Assembly: GCA_024036415.1 (NCBI GenBank)
Contig: JAMWET010001330.1
Span: forward strand, 1,067,501 to 1,131,500
DNA from: Prochilodus magdalenae
Lineage: Eukaryota; Chordata; Actinopteri; Characiformes; Prochilodontidae
Reading direction: 5' to 3'
Length of the DNA: 64,000 nucleotides
Below are positions 41,139 to 56,100 of the stretch, one piece after another. Made by a program: the position numbers and the translations under genes. The notes under the pieces were generated by a model that worked only from the letters and a program-made list of their open reading frames with translations, had not been told where the DNA came from and searched no databases. The first letter of the stretch is position 1, and each line of letters begins with the position of its first letter.

Positions 41139-44100
41139 GTAAGTTGCCTATAAGGATGGTTTACTTTACTGACATTCATGGTGACATCTTAGAATTACTT
41201 TTGTAGAACTTTGAAATTCCTACTGACAGTAAATGTGGTCATTATTGCAATGACAACACTGTTAATAGTGGGTCCTGTTCAATATTAGATGGGTTGCTAG
41301 TATTGTTTATGGCAGGAATACCATCTTTTGTGAACATGTGAGCCAGCGAGACCACTTTCTGTCACCATAGGTTTAATGACAATGATTTCTTGTGCTAATC
41401 TAAAATTAAAATTAGATGAACTTTAATGATTGTTGTACACTTATTTACTGAAGCTGCTTTATGAATATTGCTAATGAGCATTACATGAAATTGAAATTAA
41501 AAAATCTTACCTGTTTAACATTATTACACACTGTTAGTGTACTTTAGTCATCAAAACACAGTAACCTTCCAATATGCTTTCCAGAATGTCTCAGACAAGA
41601 TATTCATTATGAAAATATTCAGAAGAGTGGCCTCTCTCAAACCTACGAGTCTGGGGATAACGTGCGAGTGAACTGCGAAACAGGCTACACTGGATTCCTT
41701 AAACTTTCTTGTGTAAAGGGTGAATGGAGAAAAGATGGAGGACGAGAGTGCAAAAGTAAGCATACCCTGGTTTAGGAGACTTCTGAGATAATTACAGGGA
41801 TTTGACAATGACAGACATAACCTTATTTTGTGTATGAAATTAATTTCCACAGAAAGGCCTTGTGGTCACCCAGGGGACACTCCAAATGGTGACTTTAAAC
41901 TCTTAGGAGAGACTGAGTTTGTGTTTGGAGCTACAGTGGAATATACTTGCAGACCAGGGTAAGAGACTATTTGGCAAGTGGTTTTTCATTCCTTTCTTTT
42001 TTTCTTTCTTTCTTTCTTTCTTTCTTTTCTGAGATAACTTGTCTTTAATGTTGTTGAAATGACTGAGTCTTCATAGTCATAGTGCAACGAGTAGTAACAA
42101 ATCTAAGCCTAAGAAAAATCGCAACACCAAAAAGCTAACTGCTGTGTTAGATTAATAATCTGACATAATCTTAAAACTAGGTTTCTGGACATAAAAATCA
42201 TGTGTTGGTAACTGATAAAATTAACTAACTGCTTATTGTAGCGCTGAACTGGGTTAATTTTGCCATGTCATCCACAGTAAAACAAATGGTCTTCTTTGAT
42301 TTCTACATACTGTTTGTTTGGGTGAATGATCTCTGCATGTGGCTCAAACATCAATACTGCTATTAGATTACAAATGTTCCAGGTCATACTGGGACTTTGA
42401 TCTTGAGATTTGATCCCACACGGTATACCTCTGTAACCCTGAGAAAACACAAAGCCGTAGAAAACCTGACTTGCTGCTTGAAAATGATTTTAGACTGTAG
42501 CTTTGCAATGTATGTTCATACATTACAAATAATTCTATTCGTCTCTCTTTCCAACTTTTCAAATCATCAAAGAGAATTGTAAAATAGCAAATTTTACCAG
42601 ACAGTGTAGTTCATAGGTAATCCGCTTACCTATAATCAAATCTGTTCATAACCTGTTCAGGAACATGTTTTTTTAATTAAATTATTTATAATTCCAATGT
42701 ACGTCTGTACATTAATAGAGAAAACTGATTAATAAAGAAATGTTGATTGGAAACAATCACCTAGTTGACAGGCCACATATGAAAAAAAGCTGAAGATCCT
42801 TTTTTAAATGTAATGTATTTGTGATACAGCTGCTTATTAAGCCTTTAATCAACTTTAATCTTTCATTAGGACTTAAAGCAAAAAGTGACCCAAAAAATAA
42901 CCCTAAATAAAATCAGAAATGTTAAAAAATGGTCAAGTTAAAAAATGAATTGTTACTGTTTTTTGGTCCATCATCATTAGTAAAAGGGTAAAACACAAGA
43001 AGGATATGGGTACAGGATTTGGGTCATGAGCAAAGACGTCATGGTTAAATTTACACAGACATAATAAAGAACATCCAAAAAGCTTTTAAATATTATTAGA
43101 TATAAATATAATGAAACACGGCTTAAAAAACATTGATTAGACCTGTGAACCGTGAAAACCGCGTGAAACCGTGTGGCTAATAAGCAAATTAATTGATAGC
43201 TCTTTGTCCAACACTCCAAGCCTGCAGAACTACACTCATCATCAAACTTGCACAAATATTTGCACCCAGAAGGAGTCACCTTCAAGAATGAGACTTGGTG
43301 GGTAGGTTTGACATCATGAGACATGCCAATGACTCAATTTCATTCTCAGCCATGCATGTGCAACAACTGCCCATAACGCCACTTTAACATCGCCAAAGAC
43401 TGCAATGGTGTCGCACCAGACTGTCATGAGGTGGATGGTAGCTTTTATCTTGGTGGAGACGGCCAGCTAATCTGAGTGTGGAGGCACCGTGCTCAGGGCC
43501 AAGATGAATGGTTTATTGTCACACGTCACGTCCAGAAGGCCTGCTATCACTCCACCACCTACCACAAAATCTGCAGGAACTGTGTGTGAATTTTCAAGCT
43601 GCATGGGGTGGATTATCACAGGACACCATTAGGAATCTCTACAACTCCATGCAGAGACATCTGGCACACTGCATTAGCAAACATGGTGACCCAATGCCAT
43701 ACTGAGAGACACTACTTCTATATGTGTAGCTCAATAAATATTGTCCATACCAGTATACATTTTCCATAATAGCATTATAATCCGAGACTTCCTTCTCGCT
43801 GCAACTGCTCCTTAATTAGAAAATTAATTAATCAGAAAACAGTTGTGCATATTTATTTATTTATTCATGTATTTATTTTGCATGATACATACAAGACAAA
43901 TTTGGCACAATCAAGATTCTGTAAAATACGCTGCTCAAAAAAGTAAAGGGACACTTTGAAAACACATCAAATCTCAATGGGAAAAATAATCATGCAGAAT
44001 ATAATTTCTAGTATGGACTGGGTAATGTGTTAGGAACAAAAGGATGCCACATCGTTTGATGGAAATGGATATGATCACTTTACAAAGGGTTAAATTTAAA

Positions 44101-47100
44101 GACACCCTGAAAATGTAAGTGAGAGTAGTTTGTATGGCCTCCACGTGCTGGTATGCAAGCCTGACAACGATGGGGCATTTTCCTAATGAGACGACGGATG
44201 GTGTTCCGGGGGATCTCCTCCCAGATCTGGACCAGAGCATCACTGAGCTCCTGGACAGTCTGAAGTGCAACCCGGCGGCGTCGGATGGACCAAAACATAA
44301 TGTCCTAGAGGTGTTCTATTGGAGCAAGAGGCCAGTATCAATTCCTTCATCCTCCAAGAACTGCCTGCAAACTCTCGCAACATGAGGCCGGGCATTGTTC
44401 TGCACATAGTGAAGGAGGAACCCAAGACCCACTTCACCAGCATAGGGTCTGACAATGGGTTTAAGGATTTCATCCCGATACCTAATAGCAGTCAGGGTGC
44501 CTTTGTCTAGCCTGTAGAGGTCGGTGCGTCCTTCCAGGGTTATGCCTCCCCAGAGGCGGAATAACGTTCTCCACCCCGTCTCCAGATCCTGTCACGTCTG
44601 TCACATGTGCTCAGGTGAAACCTGCTCTCAGGTAGCAGATCTGCCAATTCTGGTGTTCTATGGCAAATGCCAATCAAGCTCTACGGTGCTGGGCAGTGAG
44701 CACAGGGCCCACTACAGGATGTTGGCACCTCGAGCCACCCTCATGAAGTCTGTTTCTGATTGTTTGGTCAGACACATTCACAGCAAGGGCTGGCTGGAGT
44801 TCATTTTGTATGGCTCTGGCAGTTTTCATCCTGTTCCTCCTTGCACAAAGGAGCAGATAGCAGTCCTGCTGAGGGCTTAAGGACCTTCTATAGCCTTGTC
44901 AATCATACTTTGGCATAGATATGGCTTTTTTTTTTTGAGGATTTTCGCTTACTGTAGCTCCAGTGATACATAGTGTTGGTTTCTGTTTAGTGAATGTGTG
45001 CATGCTTGAGAACCTGATTTGTAAAACGAAATGTAAATTTGAAGTGAAGCTGAATTGGGTACAGCATCAGCACCTTTTGAGAAGTGATGCCATGTAAGAA
45101 AAAATGACTGTATGTGTTACTGTCCCAGGCGTGAGACCTGTGGGACAGATAAAAATCCTGCAAAACAGGGTAGAAAGGATGAGACAGACAACATGACTTG
45201 CATTCACAAATGCCTCTCTAGTTTGAGAGGAAATTTCGAGACGACCATAGATAACCACAGCACAGTCAGAGCTAGACTGTCCCCTACTAGTAGCAGATGA
45301 GAACAACAGGCATGTTTGCCTTCTGAGAGAAAGTGTCTAATAACAAGTGCGTTGAGGAGAAGTTTAAATGGCAGAATTAAATACATTACAATATTTTTAA
45401 TTAAAAAAAAAGAAACTTTGTGGACGCCACATATGTGAAGGAATAATGTAAAGTAGAAGTGCTGGAACCCACTTGAATTGAATTAACATATGCATTGTCT
45501 CAACAGTACATATTCAAGATGTTTACATCAATGTACTCAGATGCCTCTCTACTGCAACATTACTGATATGTTGTACGTATGTTACTCTGAGTTTATTAAT
45601 CATCCACTAATCATCCAAAATCACGTCCACTCAAAATTAGTTTTACCAAGAAACATAGTAAATGTTTGGCCCCAGTTATAAAATTTTATTAAAAGTGGTC
45701 ACTAGAGATGCACACCAAGCATAAACGGTAGGTATGAAAAGGTCCTATGTAGCAGTTTGAATAAGTTTGGATTAACTGAGAATATGATGATTACCATTGG
45801 AATTAACATGTTTCAATGAGCTTCTATACACAATTTCCAAACATTTTGTGTTTCAAGGTACATCATGGCCAGTAGGGTAAATAAACGCAACTGTCGTAGC
45901 CAAGGGTGGGATAATGCTGTCCCTGTCTGTGAAGGTAAAGTACAAAATTAAATCTCTTAATATGTTTTCTAAATCACTTTAACCTTATGATGGCATGTTT
46001 TGCATGTTGTGATACTGGTGCATTTATACAGTCATTACAGTTAGTGTAAGTCAGGGCGGTCCTAAAAGTGGGTATTACTTCCATAAGCATTTCCTAACCA
46101 ATCATAAGACTTAACATTCAGTTGCTGACAAACTAACTGTGCTACAACATCTTTACTACACTGCACTGAATTTAAAGACAAGGCAAACTACAAAGCTAAT
46201 ATAAATATCACTGTAGTACAGCCTGCATATAAAAAACACCAGCACTGCATATCTCGACACTTTTGCTCCGTTTTTGTGTGTGCAGGTGTGTAGGAGCCAT
46301 AGTTGTGGCAAACAATGTCAGAGGAATTGTGCGTGTCTTCAGTAAGCAAGCTAACAATCGGCTTACCCACCTATGTGTCTGTGTCTTAGGTTCTCTATCA
46401 TCTTCCGATCTTCAAATCATCTTGTGGAGGTTTTTGTGTGTGCATACCGTAGATGCAAAGTTGTAAAGTTCAGAATTTTTTCTTTCACAAAATTCGAAAT
46501 GCAAAACGGGAATAAACACGCTCGTGTGTGTTTAGCCAAAGTTCTTAAAGGAAAGTCTGAGAAAGATTTACTTAGTATTCAGTAACCATTCTTATTTACG
46601 TCTGAGGTTTGCATAGTTAGCATGTTTGGTAGCCTTGTTTTTCTCACTGTGCTCTAAGCTGCAGTTGGCTAAACAAATTGCTTAGCATTTGCTTTAAAAT
46701 CACGAGATTATTGGGAGAAATTTCCAATCAGGAACATTGGCATTGCAGGGGTGCTGTTCTAAGATGACTTGCACTGTATTAAAACACGCTGGGCACTCAG
46801 GTAAAACAAATTACAGTATAAATGTTAAAAAAATCACAGTATAAATGTTTATAACTATGCAAACCTCAGACGTAAATAAGAATGGTTACTGAATACTAAG
46901 TAAATCTTTCTCAGACTTTCCTTTAAGAACTTTGGCTAAACACACACAAGCGTGTTTATTCCTGTTTTGCATTTGGATTTAAAAACAGTAAAGTCAGCAT
47001 TTATGGACTTTTATAAGAAAAGCAGAACTGTGCACCATTTGCCTTGTCTCCATCCATACGGTAACTGTGTGTGGGCTGAAATCACTGTGGCTGGATGTTA

Positions 47101-50100
47101 AAGGGGATTTAGGCATTCGACTTCAACAGTGTCAGTAACTGTCTGTGAACGCTGACCCACCCTACCTACCAACTCGGTGTTCATTAGCTTAACAGTATAT
47201 ACTCAGTTTACATCACACAGGTTTTGGGATGATGGTGAATAGTATGAGTAAATTAGCGTGGCATTGACAAGATACCCAAAACCCGATACCCAATTTCATT
47301 GATTCATTGATTCATTTATCTTCTGAGGCACTAATCCTTGTGGTTCATGTGGGGTACAGAGGCCTATCCCAGCGTTCATTGGGTAGAAGACATTAAACTT
47401 CCTGGACAGGCAACCAGTCCATCACTGGGCAGCATCATTATCAGTACATCCATAATTTATGTAGTTTATGTAATTAATGTTTGTACTTTGGTACAGAAAG
47501 CTTTACTTATACAATCCTATTTTCTAACCGTGTATAATGTGCACATTAAACGACTAATAATAAATGAGTCATGTTAGTAATGTTTCTATACTACTGTATT
47601 CTAGGTCTGAGTCAGTCAGTGATATTATCCATAAAGCACTAGACAGTGCTATTGTATGGGTGATTAAATAAAAATGTAATTAAAAATTCAGATTGTCCAA
47701 GATCTTGTTAAAAAAACGGGAGCTGAAATTGGCACTTTGTTTCTCAGCTTGTTTTGCGCTCCACTATTCCTTTCCACCTTAAATGCCGCTGTGGTTACAA
47801 TCTGGCTGCTGTGTAAGCTGTGGCATTAAGGTGGAAAGGCAGGAGTTGTATTTAAAAGAGAAAACAATTCACGGTATGTTAAGTTTATGTACTGAACTGT
47901 CCTTAGCTATGATGATGCAAATAGGTCAGTTTCAAAATCAGCACAAAAAAATGTTAATATTATCTCTATAAATGCTTTTAATTTAATCCTGAGAAGAATT
48001 TTATAAGAACACCTGAAGAGCTGCGGTTAAATTCATGTACTGTATGAGTCTGTATGTAAATTCAGTAATGAATATGGCTTCTGTAGTGTGACTGATTTGA
48101 CTTGTTTTTCAGTGGTTAAGTGTCCAACAATTCAGACTTCTGGAGATGTGATTGCGACTGGCAACACTGAAGAAGCAAGCTTTGATGATGTTATTCACTT
48201 TGAGTGTGCATCTCTTCAGTTGATGCTGGATGGACCACAAGACATCCACTGCACTGAACAGGGAACCTGGAGTGCACGTGTTCCAAAATGTATAGGTTAG
48301 TGCTCTTTGTTGCAAGCCAATGTTTTTGCCTGATCCTTCCTGTCGAGATGAAATTACGCTCTACTTCAGTGTATATCCCAGTGTTATGTCTTGAATTGAG
48401 TTAAAATGTTTGCAAGCACAGATTTTGGCCACACTTTAAATGTGTAGCCCCTTATAGACATTCTTTAGATGATAGAACTCTAAACAAATGATCTGGCTGA
48501 ACTAAAGAGAATTATCCATCACCCAAATAATGACTGTTTTAAGGAAGTCCTTGCCCTAGGGTGAAAGGGGGCAGTATGCAGAAAAACAGATGTCTACAGT
48601 AACTATAGAGCTACAAAGTGCACCCATATGGAAAGTGGAGCTGACAAAATGGACAAAGAGTGTAGCTACAAGGTAGTGTCATACTGGGTTAATGGTGTTT
48701 TATAATAAATGGATTTTTTATAGAATAGTTTCAAATAAGTAATTATCTTAGCTTTAGTGTAATTATAGAGGCTGCATTTTAATATAGACATTTTTGGTCA
48801 GCATACTAGATATCAGTCAATCTCCTCATCTCCACATAACCTCCAACCATTGATGAACATATGCTTGTTAGAAGCTTAATTTTTGCATTGAAGTGAAATA
48901 CATTCATAACTTATAACTTATATTCACAGAAATACGATGCATGCCGCCTCAAATACTGCACGGATTCATTTCTAACCGTAAGATGGAATACAAAGAGAAT
49001 GAGCAGTTAAGATATACATGTGAAAACAAATACAGGCCCAGACATGGAATCCCAAGGTGTCTTAGAACTGGCTGGAGTATAACACCTGAATGTGAAGGTA
49101 AAACCCCTCTGCTTAATTTCCTTCTTACATTACAATTTATGAAAGAGTAAATTCACTCAATCAGTATATTCTGCTTATGTGAAAAATGTATTACAATATC
49201 ACATGTTTATTCACATCCTTAGGTCTGGCATCTTATAACTAGTATCTTTAAATCTTACTCCTATTTATCTTTGTGAGAAGATCAGCTCCTCTGTGTTGTA
49301 TCTTTGTTTTGTCTACAACAGAAATCACTTGCCTGCTTGGGCCGCTCACACCTGGAATTATAAGCAGAACGCCAGAAGGGAAAAATGTATTCCGGGTTGG
49401 AGAGAGTGTAGAGATCACCTGCTCAGAGAGATACTGGCTGGTTAGGACAAAACTAACCAAAAAAACGATTAGATGCACAGACAGTGGTGAATGGGAACAC
49501 CAGACTGTATGTGAAGGTAAAAAATACAAAAATATAAAAAATACTAAAACATTGTTCAGTGCTTTAGTTATAATACTGAGTAATGGAATTCGCTACATCT
49601 CTGCAGAAATTGCTTGTGAAGTACCTTATGATGAGGAGCATCTTTATTATCGTGCTTATTACTACTTTGGAGGGGACAGAAGACTGGGGGTCAGAAAATC
49701 ATACCAGTGTAAAAGTGGCTATCGGAAAGGAGCTGAAGAGGCCATGTGTACAGAGAACGGCTGGGTTCCAAAACCACTGTGCACTGGTAGGTCCCTGTTT
49801 TAACATGAGGATAATAATCTTGTTTAAGCTGAGAAGTATGAAACAAGTCTGTCCTGTCTTTCAGAGATTGTGTGTCCTAAGCTAACATTTGAAAATGCAA
49901 ACCCGCTGGAGAAACTACAAGATACTTATAAACCAGGTGCACATGTTTATTACCGTTGTAAACATGAACTTGAATCTTACCAGTCTTACATCACCTGTAA
50001 TCGCCATGGAGACTGGGACAACAAAGAGTGGTTTTTACGTCACTGCATTCGTAAGTATCTTTTTGTTCCTAATTTGAAGAGACTAACAGAAAAATATTCA

Positions 50101-53100
50101 GACCAATGATAAGTAAGCTGACCACAGCAGTATCAGCACCTTTGGCCACTCTGAGCAGTCATGTTGCATTTTACACTTGTTAAGCACAATATCAAGAATC
50201 GGAGATACGCTCTGTCTGCTGTGATGGCTGAGCAAGATTTAAATATCAGAAAATTTGTTATCTAAATGTTCAATATCTACAGTATATCAGTTTATGCTGT
50301 TGCTTTAGAAAATTCTGTAGCAACGGAACGTAGCACGTCATTATTTTTCACTGTAGTTGTGCTGTGCTTTTGACTTGTGGTTACATCAAGCTTAATAAGC
50401 ACAAAAAAGACAAAGTATATTATTATTGTTAATAGTAGTAATAATAACAATATTAGGGAACACCAATAATAAAAGAAAGCTACAACTTACCTCTACTAAC
50501 AATTAGCTGACTTTTTAGGCAGTATATATTGACAAGACGTCACTGAGTCAGATGTCTGCAGAGTAAACAAAGCCTTTCAACAAAGACACACTCATTAAAA
50601 CTGATGGAATGTAAAGCTACCTTAAATGCTAAGTCATTACAGTCAGGCTGACCAGTCAGAGCTCCTTTGTTTTGATTCCAGTCCAAACAAATGTGTTGTT
50701 TATGAAGGTGGCAAACCAGCTCACCCTGATGGTGACCCAGAACAAAAGCATACACCAGAAGTATAACAGGTTGTCTTATGAAAATCAGTTATATATATTG
50801 GACCATAGCTGAAAGTACATACACAGAACGGACAGCGGAACATTTTCTAAAAACCCACTGTCAGCTAAAACTGACCCAAAACATGTTCTAACAGGAATAC
50901 CGGAAATAGGGTTTTAAAAAATTCAACATGTTTATAAGTTAACCTCTACATCCAACAAATCTTCGGATATTTTCAGTATCCTGTAAACATAAATAATAGT
51001 TTTCTTAAATCAATAGAGATCTGTTTTTGTGATACTACATGCACTCAACATCACTGAGTGAGCTGCAATCTTCTACTGTCTGTTTAACTCTATAGATCTG
51101 TATGTGTATGGGATGCTGGCTGTTCAACACAGGAGTCAATATAGAATATTGATATATATCAATTTTTAATTAGAGCTGCACAACATATCATTTAGACTTA
51201 GTCATCATGGGTCACATCGTCAGGTGTGCAATGTCAGGTAGAGCAAAACACTTTACAACACGATACAAAACAAGATATCTCGGGGTAAAAGGCCATGACA
51301 GAAATAAAGAAAAGCCAACGCTGACCCAACTGCCAGAAGATGATAAATTGGTTAATTTTCAGGATTTATTTTATTTAGCTTATTCAGGCTATCAGGCATG
51401 ATCTTGTGAAAGATGGAGAGTAAATAAAAGAGTACCGTTAATGAATCTAGCCTTAAACTGGACAGGTACATTAGTGGAACTCACGAATGTGGAGAACATT
51501 ATAAGCCAAGGCCCAAAACAAACTAGAAACACAGTTCTAAGCCTGGGCACTCAACTCCTTACAAGAGAGAAGCTTTACCATCTTTCCAAGCACCTAACAG
51601 ACACGCAGGTCTACACATTAGCTAACTAGTGTGTGTATTGATAAGTGTGTATGTGGGTGTTTTACATCACACGTGGTTTAAATGCGGTATACAAATGCCT
51701 GTGTGCAAACACAATTCGCAAATGGTTCTTATCTGGAGTTAATAGAGAAGATTATGATCCTGAGAGCTATGATTATGGTTCTGTGCAGAGATATACACTC
51801 CTACAACAGTATTCAAATCATACTAGAATTAATAATTGACAAAGAAAAAAAGCTTTCAAGCAATCTGGTGAAAATTCCCCAAATCCTGCCATGCATTCAA
51901 TATATGATTTATTTTCATAACACTGTTATTTTCATTACAAACCTTTTTCCTGGGCTACAGTACATCTATGAAATAGTCAAAACAAACACAAGTTTCAGTG
52001 ACTGTTCCAGGCAGCTTCACTGTGGCTTTATAGCTTTTCATCTTTGTTCTAAGATTAGAAGGGTGTTGCCCCTTCTCTAAATGGAAAAAAGATGTGCGCC
52101 ATGAAAAATAAAGGGCGGTGTTAAGGATCTCTGTTACACAGGAAGTATGCTGAGTGTTTCAGCAGGGGCTTGTTTCAGTGTAAAGCACGTATCTGTCAAG
52201 TATACAATGCATATTTCCTAAATGTTAGACATCACGTGTGTAATTCAGTAATACTAACTAGTAGTAAAGACCAAAACATTGAAATTATCTTTTATTAGGT
52301 TCACAAGAGGACAAAGCTGTAGTTGGCTTCCTATTCGCTAGCTTGTTGTTCGAGTTTTATTGTTCCACTTTGAAGGGTTACATGCTGGTCATGCCCCCAC
52401 ACTTAAACACCAGAACAAACTGTGTACAGTTAAAACTCTGAAATTGTTAAATAGTGAAAATCTAACTGAATCAATGACTTGAAAATGTATCGTTATACTC
52501 CTTTTATTAAAACAATCGTGATGTTAATGAAGTGCTAATTGTAGCACAGAGTGACTCACTACAGGGCAACTACAGTATGTAGGTGAATATTCTAAAAGGA
52601 GAAGAATTATTTTTTTAGTTTGTTTTATTCTTTTTTGGGCTAATTTGGTGTTTTTCTTGCATTTTATAAATTTCATATTCATTTTCTTCTCAAATACTTT
52701 CCTCTCTGTGTTGTTACATGAGAAATATTGAAAGTCATGTTGAAGTATCTGACTACACAAGTAAGTTGTGAACATGGAGCCATTTAACTTTCCTCTGTAA
52801 ACAGGCTACTGTTAGATACTGGCAGAGAGAGGTAAATGAACTGCTTACATACTGGCCACTCTACTGTACATTACATTACGACTGCTCAGTCAGTTATCAT
52901 GTAATGTTTTAATGATTTTTCATTCTAGAACAATCTACATGTTCAAAACCTGAGGCGATCAAGAACGGCATCATTAAAGAACCTCCATGGGTCGAGGACC
53001 AGTATGCAAGAGGACGTACTGTGGAGTATAAATGTTCTGCAGGATACGTGTTTGAGAATGAAAACTCTGCCCGCTGTGTTGGCCCGCGCTGGACTTACCC

Positions 53101-56100
53101 AAAATGTATACGTAAGTGTATTTAAGACTGTATGTTATGTGAGTTGTTTTTGTTTGTTTGTTTATACATTATCATTAATAGTGTTTGTGTTTGTTTTGTG
53201 TGTTGTGTTTGTTGATTACCATTTATTGTTATTTATTTCACTGCCAATTGATGAGGACATTATTCAGTAGCTGGCCTATTCCAACGCAGCACTGACTTTT
53301 CCAACTGTACAGAGCAGATGTTGCCTAATACTCAAGACTGACAACCAGAGTCTAATGGGTAATCACTGTGTACTCCAATATGCGCAAAAATACACAAATA
53401 GGCAATATGAAGAGACAGATCTCCTCAGATCCCCTTGTATTGCAAAAGTAAATGAAAATGAAAAAAAGAAATAAGAGGGGATAAATGGAATCTCACTGAG
53501 GTTCAGAAAATGTAATATTTATTTTCTTACATAATCAGATGTATGCTCATTCCTATGTTACATGCTATAGATTAAGTATAATGACGATAATAAAGAGCTA
53601 TTGTTTATTTAAATAAACAAAAACAAATCATTTTCAACACATCAGCAAATCCACCCCAGACACAGTCAGTCAGCCAAGACACATTTATTAACATATCTTC
53701 AAATTCAACTTTATTCATTATTTGTAAAGAGAAACAACAGAAACTGTGTGAACATAAGCTGAAAAGTCTGTATGTCTGTGAGACACACGTAGACACCTAG
53801 ACAGGAGGCACGGGAATAAACAGATTAGAAGCTTTACACAACAGTAGGGCACGGTACAGCAAGACACAGGGACAAAACCTGGTCATAAGTCAAAAGGGAA
53901 GCCGAGGTTGGAAACCGGAGAGGCAGAGAGAGATAGGTAACCAAACTGGAGGGGAGAGCAGAACCTTAAAGTCAGTAAAACAGAAGCAGGGTCAAGACAA
54001 AGAGACAAACACAGCGAAAAAAGCCAAAAGGGAGATACACAAAAAGAGAGGTCAAGGAAGAATGCAGGGTCAAAAGCCGAATAGACAGAATATCACAGAT
54101 GAACGCTCAGAATTGCAATCGAAATGGCAAAACTTCGCAACTAGTGTTTGTTTGTGTGCAAGCTAAATACATGTCCTGCACCTGATAGCAATCAATAGAC
54201 TGGAGAGTTAGAGCGAGGAGGATTGGCGGAGCGTGAGCATGTGGGTGTGACGTCATCGGGCTGTGCAATCTGGGAACTGGAGTCCGGGAGGGAATCGGAG
54301 GCAGACAGACTTACAGGCGTGACAATATCTAATCAAAAAAGAATTTGAGCAAGTTATATGTGTTTGTAATTTTAACGGAATATATTTAAATGCCTTTATA
54401 ATGTATTTGGGTACGTCATCACTAGCTTATGTTCTAAACCGCATACAGCTTGTCACACTGGAGTCTTAAGAATGCTAAGGAGAGAGTTGTCTCAGGAGAG
54501 TAGGAAAGAAATTATAGACAAACATGTTAAAGGTAAAGGCTATGAGACCATCTCCAAGCAGCTTGATTGTCCTGTTACTACAGTTGGACATATTATTCAG
54601 AAGTTTAAGGTCTGTGGGACTGTAGCCAACCTTCCTGGGCATGACTGCAAGAGGAAAATAGATGACAAGCTGAAGAGATGGATAAAACAAATGGTAACCA
54701 AATAGTCTAGAACAACTTCCAAAGAGAACTCCAAGGTCAAGGTACATCAGTGTCAGATTGCACCATACGTTGCTGCCTTACCCAAAGTGGACTTAATGGA
54801 GGATGACTGAGGAGGAATACTGTTTAAAGCAAAACATAAAAGAAAATAAAAAAAGCATATTGACAAGCTACCAAGTTACTGGGAGAATGTCATTTGGACA
54901 GATGAAACAAAACTGGAGCTTTTTGGTCACATTGGCTCTATGTTCACAGACGCAAAAATGAAGCATACAAAGAAAAGAACGTACTTATTGTGAAACATGG
55001 AGGAGGCTTGGTTATGTTCAGTGACCGCTTTGCTGCATCTGAAGCTAAATGTTCTGCCCAATGTTGAAAGCCTTGGTCTCGTGGCTTCGTTCAATAATCA
55101 CTCACCTGCAGCTGCACAGACACTTAGTCTGACCTTATATTAGTACAGACGGAACTGAGAGACTCTCGGCGTAATGATAGCATTTAGCTTTGATTTGGGC
55201 CTTGCCAACATAACAGCCCACTAGCCTTAATACTATGAACCATCATTTTTGTCCAGGCCAGTTTCATTAGTTTGTTTTTTAAAACCATTATGTTGAACCA
55301 CAGTTCAAAAGCAGTGCCTGATTTTTATTAGTTGATTTTCAGTAAATGTTTATTTATTATTATTTATTATTTATTTATTTATCATTGCTCATTATTGCTT
55401 TTGGTCAGTTTCAAGTTATTTCAGTGACCATTGTGGGCTTTTCTTTTTTTAATAGACGGGTATTAACAATTTTGTTCATGCATGTACATACATTACAAGC
55501 GCTCAGTGCTTTGATTAACCTTGATTAACCTCTAACTGGTGGTGTATAGATACATCTGTGGATGCGCTGGGACACATCATCAGTGATGTTTCCTGAGATC
55601 CTTGGGTGTTTCGGGTCTCGCAACATCAGACACCCTCCCCCAGACGACTCAGCCAGGGCTGAACAGACCCCAACTTGTGTCCAAGTAGCAATAGCCCACG
55701 TTTCAGACCTTTTGATCCAGATCCATCTCGACGCTCGCTCAGCAGCCTCTGTAGGAGACTTAATGGCTTTCCTCTTTGGAGCTCCTGTGATGCCAAGGAG
55801 GGTATAGATTTTGCATAGGGAACAGGCCGCAAAGCCTTGACATCCCACCTCTAATGGCTCACAGTGAACTTTCCAGCCTTTCCTCCGGCAGTCCTCTACT
55901 AGCTCGTGGTACTTGAGCCCCTTGCACCCGTTGGCCTCTTTCATGTGGTCCTCCCAGGGGACTGTTGATTCCACTAGGAGTACTTGCTTAGATGTAAGTA
56001 CCATGTCTGGTCTCAGACATAGTAATTATCACAAGTGGATATATTGTTCTGTTTGGCTCATCCAATGTTAAATTGGCTGCCATATTTTAAAGATAAAGTC

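Noticed and set aside
44119..44880. Plus-strand frames over the 43.9-44.9 kb element
   Set aside because: Antisense shadows of the minus-strand transposase.
50051..52928. Hidden CCP exon between CCP7 and CCP8
   Set aside because: No open stretch with the C..C..C..W..C pattern and AG/GT borders was found.
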